Made by a program: the position numbers and the translations under genes | Origin: an uncultured Clostridia bacterium | GTDB lineage: Bacteria; Bacillota; Clostridia; Christensenellales; Aristaeellaceae | Direction: 5' to 3' | Length of the DNA stretch: 59,875 nucleotides | Assembly (NCBI GenBank): GCA_934663595.1 | Contig: CAKUKM010000013.1 | Coordinates: 1-59,875, forward strand | Shown here: positions 55,830 to 59,875 of the stretch, piece by piece | Layout of the letters: each line of letters opens with the position of its first letter | How positions within the stretch are numbered: position 1 is the first letter of the stretch | The notes under the pieces: generated by a model | The model's input: the letters and a program-made list of their open reading frames with translations, nothing else | What the model was told of the DNA's origin: nothing | Database searches by the model: none

Positions 55830-57362
55830 TTAGACATTTCCGGCCTTGACGCGATCGAATTCGGCTTCGATTCCCGCATCGGGGCGTTTGGTGATCAGCG
55901 ACACGATCACAATTGCAAGGCAGCTGGTCAGGAACGAGGGCAGCAGCTCGTAGACCGCGAACACGCCGCCGAGAGGCTTGAGCGCGAGCTTCCAGAGGAA
56001 GACCATCGCGCCGCCGGCCACCATTCCGGCGATTGCGCCGCTGCGCGTGGTGCGCTTCCAGAACAGCGAAAACAGCACCAGCGGGCCGAACGCCGCGCCA
56101 AAGCCCGCCCATGCGAACGACGTGATTCCGAAAATCGTGGAGTTCGAATTCCAGGCGATGACCATCGCAACCAGCGTAATGACCACCAGCGTAATGCGCG
56201 AGCACCACATGACCTGCTTGTCGGTCGCGTTGCGCTTGAATACGCTGCGATACAGGTTCTGGCTGACGGCGCTGGCCGCGATCAGCAGATACGAATCCGA
56301 CGACGAGATGGCCGCCGCCAGCACGCCCGCGCACGCGAAGCCCGCCAGCAGAGGCGGCAGGTACATCGTGGCCGCATCGATGAAGATGTTTTCCGCATCC
56401 GCATTCGTGAGGTAATCCAGACCCGCGACGCTGCGGCCGACCACGCCGATCAGTACCGCCGCCGCCATCGAAATCGTGACCCAGATGATCGCCACGCGGC
56501 GGGAGCGGCCCAGCTCCTTTTCAGAGCGAATGCCCATGAATCGCAGCAGAACCTGCGGCATGCCGAAATAGCCGAGTCCCCACGCGAGCATCGAAATGAT
56601 CGTCAGTCCGCCGTAGGGCTTCGCCGCGCCGAAGGCGTTGATTTCGGTATCCGAGGGAGTGGAGGTCTGGGTGAGCGAGAAATAGCCGTCGAAGCTCTTT
56701 GCATTGTCGACCACCGCGTTCAGGCCGCCCGCCGCGGAGACCGACAGCGCCAGAATCAGCACCAGCACCGTGATCATTACGATCGCCTGCATGAAGTCCG
56801 ACGCGCTCTCGGCGAGGAAGCCGCCCAGAAACGTATACGCCAGCACGAATACCGCCGCGACGATCATCATGCCGCCATAGGACAGGCCGAACAGATTGGC
56901 AAACAGCTTGCCGCACGAGCTCAGGCACTGCGCCGCATAGACCGCGAAGAAAATAATGATGATTACCGACGAAATCGTCATCAGAACCTTCTTCTTTTCA
57001 TGGAAGCGGTTCGAGAAGAAATCCGGAATGGTGAACGCGTTGACCGCCACGCTGTAGCGGCGCAGGCGCTTGGACACGATCAGAAAGTTAAAATACGTGC
57101 CGAGCGCGAGGCCGATGCACGTCCAGCCCGCGTCCGCAAGGCCCGTCCAATAGGCCAGGCCCGGAATGCCCATCAGCAGATAGCCCGACATGTCCGACGC
57201 CTCCGCGCTGAATGCCGTGACCCACGGCCCGAGGCTGCGCCCGCCCAGGAAATACGCCTCCGTATCCTTGTTTGCGCGCTTGGAAAAATACAGTCCAATT
57301 CCGATGACCGCCGCCATATACACGATCATGGCCGCCAGGTGCTGCAGGTTCGATCCGCTCAT
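55830..57362 (-). CDS. putP: Sodium/proline symporter (SSS family)
   Basis: The 510-residue protein has about 13 membrane helices of the sodium:solute symporter family. PutP motifs are present: YFLGGRSLGPWVTAFSAEASDMSGYLLMG near the N-terminus, AYTFLGGFLAESASDFMQ, and GVLAAAISSSDSYLLIAASAVSQNLYR in the Na+ site region. It likely imports L-proline with Na+. The start at 57362 follows GAGAGGGG; the longer in-frame ORF covers the promoter. It is divergent from a LysR-type gene that may regulate it. Confidence 0.93.
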   Translation of the reverse strand: MSGSNLQHLAAMIVYMAAVIGIGLYFSKRANKDTEAYFLGGRSLGPWVTAFSAEASDMSGYLLMGIPGLAYWTGLADAGWTCIGLALGTYFNFLIVSKRLRRYSVAVNAFTIPDFFSNRFHEKKKVLMTISSVIIIIFFAVYAAQCLSSCGKLFANLFGLSYGGMMIVAAVFVLAYTFLGGFLAESASDFMQAIVMITVLVLILALSVSAAGGLNAVVDNAKSFDGYFSLTQTSTPSDTEINAFGAAKPYGGLTIISMLAWGLGYFGMPQVLLRFMGIRSEKELGRSRRVAIIWVTISMAAAVLIGVVGRSVAGLDYLTNADAENIFIDAATMYLPPLLAGFACAGVLAAAISSSDSYLLIAASAVSQNLYRSVFKRNATDKQVMWCSRITLVVITLVAMVIAWNSNSTIFGITSFAWAGFGAAFGPLVLFSLFWKRTTRSGAIAGMVAGGAMVFLWKLALKPLGGVFAVYELLPSFLTSCLAIVIVSLITKRPDAGIEAEFDRVKAGNV

Positions 57363-57380
57363 TTTTTTCGTTCCCCTCTC

Positions 57381-57409
57381 TTGACAAATGACACATGAAG
57401 AATTATAAT
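57381..57409 (+). promoter_or_regulatory. Consensus promoter of the LysR-type gene, overlapping putP control region
   Basis: TTGACA (57381-57386) and TATAAT (57404-57409) have a 17-bp spacer. A minus-strand TATAAT for putP (plus 57402-57407) overlaps the same -10 palindrome ATTATAAT. Confidence 0.85.
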
Positions 57410-57411
57410 GT

Positions 57412-57436
57412 ATATCATTAAAGTCTTGAATGATAT
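57412..57436. promoter_or_regulatory. Candidate LysR operator
   Basis: A perfect inverted repeat, ATATCATT (57412-57419) and AATGATAT (57429-57436), has a 9-nt centre containing T-N11-A spacing. A further half-site-like ATATGAT lies at 57441-57447. It lies just downstream of the LysR -10 and over the putP -35 region, as expected for LysR autoregulation and putP activation. Confidence 0.65.
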
Positions 57437-57487
57437 GCGGATATGATAGCACTTTAGCGAGGCGAAATCAAGGGGTGAATGTGAAAA

Positions 57488-58369
57488 GTGGACGTCAAAA
57501 AATATGAAGTTTTCGTTTCTGCGGTGGATTGCGGGTCGCTGACGAAGGCGGCGGAGGCGATGGGGCTGACGCAATCGGGCGTGAGCCACATCATCGCGGC
57601 GGTGGAGGCGGAATTGCAGCTGCCGCTTTTAAAGCGCACGCGGACGGGCGCGCGGCTGACGCCGGAGGGCGAGCGCGTGATCGGTTATCTGCGCGAGATC
57701 GTGCGGCAGGAGAAAATGCTGTTTAAGGAAGCGGAGCGGCTCAACGAGCTGGCGGCGGGCACGATTCGGATCGGCACGTTCACCAGCGTGGCCACGCACT
57801 GGCTGCCGGCGATGATGATGGAGTTCCAGAAGGAGTATCCGCAGATCGATTTCCAATTGTTCAACGGCGATTACCACGACGTGGATCGCTGGGTGACGGA
57901 CGGGAGCGTCGATATCGCGTTCATTACGCTGCCGACGGAGCTGAAATGCCGGGTGATTCCGCTGTATGAGGACGCGCTGGCCGCGGTGCTGCCGAAGGGC
58001 CATCCGCTCGCCGCGCAGCCGGTGTGCAGGGTCGAGGACGTGGCGAAGGAGGCGTTCATTTCGCTGCTGGAGGCCTCAAATCACGACGCCAGGCGCGCGC
58101 TGGACGCGGTCAATATGAAGCCGAACGTGCGATTCAGAACCAAGGACGATTACGCGGTGATCGCGATGGTGCGGCAGGGGCTGGGCGTGAGCATCATGCC
58201 GTCGCTGCTGCTGCGCGGAAACAGCGAAAATATCGAGATTCGGCCGATCGATCCGCCGGTGAGCCGAACGATTGCGCTGGCGGTTGCGGGCGACGATCCG
58301 GCTCCCGCGCCGCGAAAATTCGCGGAATTTGCGGAAAAATGGGTGCGCGAAAACGGAAAAAGGGATTGA
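57488..58369 (+). CDS. LysR-family transcriptional regulator
   Basis: The 293-residue product has an N-terminal winged helix (KYEVFVSAVDCGSLTKAAEAMGLTQSGVSHIIAAVEAELQLPLLKR) and a C-terminal periplasmic-binding-fold effector domain. The start is GTG at 57488, behind a rather distant AAGGGG. It is divergent from putP with a shared regulatory region, so control of the symporter is likely; the inducer is unknown. Confidence 0.93.
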   Translation: MDVKKYEVFVSAVDCGSLTKAAEAMGLTQSGVSHIIAAVEAELQLPLLKRTRTGARLTPEGERVIGYLREIVRQEKMLFKEAERLNELAAGTIRIGTFTSVATHWLPAMMMEFQKEYPQIDFQLFNGDYHDVDRWVTDGSVDIAFITLPTELKCRVIPLYEDALAAVLPKGHPLAAQPVCRVEDVAKEAFISLLEASNHDARRALDAVNMKPNVRFRTKDDYAVIAMVRQGLGVSIMPSLLLRGNSENIEIRPIDPPVSRTIALAVAGDDPAPAPRKFAEFAEKWVRENGKRD

Positions 58370-58405
58370 CAATGGCGGTATAATGGTCGCGAGGAGGGGA
58401 AAGAC

Positions 58406-58585
58406 ATGCTGGTAAATGTGGTTATCTGGTTCGTGTGCGGACTGGTGTTCGGCGGCTTCTGCATGTCGCTCGCGGATAAAAAGGGCTATGCGGTGATGAT
58501 GGCGTTCTGGCTCGGGATGTTTTTCAGCATCGCGGCGCTGATTTACTATGCGGGCCTGCCGGTCGCGGAAAAGAAGGATGAATGA
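58406..58585 (+). CDS. Small membrane protein, 59 residues
   Basis: A 59-residue ORF starts behind GAGGAGGGG and encodes two hydrophobic segments (VVIWFVCGLVFGGFCMSLA and AVMMAFWLGMFFSIAALIYYAGL) split by DKKGY, ending in a charged tail. No homologue is recognised. A TATAAT lies at 58379-58384 without a clear -35. The stop overlaps the start of the following ATPase gene by 8 nt (ATGAATGA), so the two are translationally coupled and may act together. Confidence 0.8.
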   Translation: MLVNVVIWFVCGLVFGGFCMSLADKKGYAVMMAFWLGMFFSIAALIYYAGLPVAEKKDE

Positions 58586-59291
58586 GAATTTCATTCGCGC
58601 GATCGAGATCGACTGGTCGCGCGTGGGGGAGAGCAGCTATTTGCGCGGAATTGGCGCGCTGAGGGGCGCGGAGCGCGTGGAGCTGACCGCGCCGGTTACC
58701 TTTTTCGTCGGCGAAAACGGCAGCGGAAAATCCACGCTGCTGGAGGCGATGGCGGTTGCCTGCGGCTTTAACGCCGAGGGCGGCACGCGGAATTATCGGT
58801 TTTCGACCTATGATTCGCATTCGGAGCTGAGCGGCGCGCTGCGCGTGATTCGCGGCGTGCGGCGCGAGAAATGGGGCTATTTCCTGCGCGCGGAGAGCTT
58901 TTACAACGTGTCCACGCAGGAAATGGAGTATGCCGAGCTGCCGGAGCTTTCGATGCGATATCACGAAAAATCGCATGGCGAGAGCTTCCTGGCGCTTGCG
59001 CAGAAGGAGCTGCGGCCGAACGGACTGTATTTCCTGGACGAGCCGGAGGCCGCGCTTTCGCCCGAGCGGCAGCTGACGCTGCTTGCGGAAATCGCCGATT
59101 GCGCAAAGGCCGGCGCGCAGTTCGCGATTGTTTCGCATTCGCCGATTCTTCTGGCGTTGCCGGGCGCGGAAATTTTGAATTTCGATTTCCATCCGCTGGC
59201 GAGCTGCGCCTATGAGGAAACGGGCAGCTATCGGATTACGGAAATGTTCATCAACCACAGGGCGCAAATTCTGAAAGGCCTTCTTGAATAG
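58578..59291 (+). CDS. AAA/ABC-type ATP-binding protein (COG3910-like predicted ATPase)
   Basis: The 237-residue soluble ATPase has Walker A GENGSGKST (45-53), a signature-like SHGESFLALAQKEL, Walker B LYFLDEPEAALS and an H-loop VSHSPILLALPGA. It is SMC/ABC-like but lacks membrane domains and a long coiled coil. Similar short AAA proteins are widespread with no assigned role. ATG 58578 overlaps the end of the small membrane protein gene. The upstream in-frame start at 58548 has no ribosome site. Confidence 0.9.
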   Translation: MNENFIRAIEIDWSRVGESSYLRGIGALRGAERVELTAPVTFFVGENGSGKSTLLEAMAVACGFNAEGGTRNYRFSTYDSHSELSGALRVIRGVRREKWGYFLRAESFYNVSTQEMEYAELPELSMRYHEKSHGESFLALAQKELRPNGLYFLDEPEAALSPERQLTLLAEIADCAKAGAQFAIVSHSPILLALPGAEILNFDFHPLASCAYEETGSYRITEMFINHRAQILKGLLE

Positions 59292-59292
59292 C

Positions 59293-59328
59293 AAAATCCA
59301 CACCGCAGCCACGCGATGTGGATTTTTT
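59293..59328. terminator. Bidirectional terminator after the ATPase gene
   Basis: AAAATCCACA (59293-59302) pairs with TGTGGATTTT (59317-59326), followed by further T on the plus strand. Confidence 0.85.
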
Positions 59329-59340
59329 AATCAATTAAGC

Positions 59341-59841
59341 TCAGCGCGCCGCGCGATCGGCGGGGGTGAGCGAGCCGGGCGGATTCTGCTTGCCGGTCAG
59401 GCTGTTTAAAACGATTTTGCCGATCAGCAGGTGCGAAAGGCCCGCGCAGCGATCCAGCGGGTAATCGCCGTGGCCGTAATGCTCCGTCAGCAGGCGCAGG
59501 GCGTGCAGAATTTCCTCCGGATCGCGGACGAATTCGCATTCGCCGAAGCCGATCACGCTTTCATACCGCGCGGTAATGCCGTGCGCCGTTTTTTCAACGC
59601 AGAAAAGGCGATCGCCCTCGACGCATACGTGCGGATTCCGTTTGAGCAGCTCGAGCTTCATGCCCTGCTGCGCGCAGTGGAAATAGACGACCGGCCGATC
59701 GTCCAGCACCTCCATGCCGAACGAAACCGGCACGACATAGGGATATTCCTCGCCCTGCATCGCGATTCGAAGGGTGTCCAGACGGCGGAGAATCGCGATA
59801 ATTTCCTGCTTGTCCTGCACTTCTCTTTCCTTGCGTCTCAT
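59341..59841 (-). CDS. Pyridoxamine 5'-phosphate oxidase-fold protein (NimA-like)
   Basis: The 166-residue flavin-binding split-barrel protein has LRIAMQGEEYPYVVPVSFGM, VVYFHCAQQGMKLELLKRNPHVCVEGD and SVIGFGECEFVRDPEE. This is the 5-nitroimidazole-reductase-like (Nim) group common in anaerobes. The physiological substrate is unknown. CAGGAGG lies about 9 nt before the ATG at 59841, near the window edge, so the promoter is outside. It is convergent with the ATPase gene. Confidence 0.9.
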   Translation of the reverse strand: MRRKEREVQDKQEIIAILRRLDTLRIAMQGEEYPYVVPVSFGMEVLDDRPVVYFHCAQQGMKLELLKRNPHVCVEGDRLFCVEKTAHGITARYESVIGFGECEFVRDPEEILHALRLLTEHYGHGDYPLDRCAGLSHLLIGKIVLNSLTGKQNPPGSLTPADRAAR

Positions 59842-59875
59842 GCGCGTTCGCCTCCTGCATTTTGAATCGTGATCA

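Overview
The window looks like a chromosome segment of a GC-rich (about 60 % by eye) Gram-positive anaerobe of the class Clostridia, probably a gut organism of the Christensenellales type. This is an inference from gene content: tig-clpP-clpX, an L10 leader, MetNIQ, a Na+-pumping biotin decarboxylase, CotH, UgpB- and LplA-type sugar-binding proteins with signal peptides ending in AFAE or AVAE, and a DegV/PgsA/glycolipid synthase operon. Housekeeping promoters are textbook sigma-A (TTGACA or TTGCAA, 17 bp, TATAAT). Both strands are used about equally.

Layout. 1-784: non-coding, repeat-bearing. 785-3737 (-): D,D-carboxypeptidase and a membrane protein with four zinc-ribbon-like modules. 3987-9211 (+): five-gene Na+-translocating decarboxylase/carboxyltransferase operon. 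9381-11880 (+): two tandem CapA paralogues. 11959-13680 (+): glnS. 13925-17035 (+): Ugp-like sugar ABC transporter. 17100-19405: 3'-end repeat array, endolysin and holin (-). 19499-23245 (-): metNIQ with a Met-rich leader peptide and attenuator. 23522-26553 (+): orphan AAA+/coiled-coil protein followed by a 71-bp repeat array. 26584-29702 (-): lipid operon. 29847-33787: Nudix (+), then clpX-clpP-tig (-). 33923-37653 (+): ribosomal/transcription cluster in an unusual order. 37742-38697: tRNA-Trp, an alkyltransferase-like protein and a seven-hairpin element. 38709-46791: LplABC-type transporter, AraC-type regulator, GntR regulator and GH125 mannosidase. 46930-50690 (-): CotH, DUF4956 and VTC. 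50818-55771: RluA, GNAT, tRNA-Arg and a sugar nucleotidyltransferase fusion. 55830-59841: PutP with a divergent LysR, a small membrane protein with an ATPase, and a PPOX-fold protein.

How the genes work together. The decarboxylase operon carries both a 12S/MmdA-type and a 5S/OadA-type carboxyltransferase that must share one biotin carrier and one membrane pump. The lipid operon links a fatty-acid-binding protein, a CDP-alcohol phosphotransferase fused to a CrtO-like domain, and a diacylglycerol glycosyltransferase. The 38.7-46.8 kb block reads as oligosaccharide (likely alpha-mannoside) sensing, uptake and cleavage.

Strongest unusual signals: (1) a 30-codon leader peptide with five Met codons in its first 17 residues, followed by a perfect intrinsic terminator ahead of metNIQ, suggesting ribosome-mediated methionine attenuation; (2) two tandem arrays that contain the 3' ends of the genes they follow; (3) a 312-bp run of seven hairpins; (4) a shared L1-mimic-like RNA motif before rplK and before rplA; (5) divergent promoters sharing one palindromic -35 hexamer.
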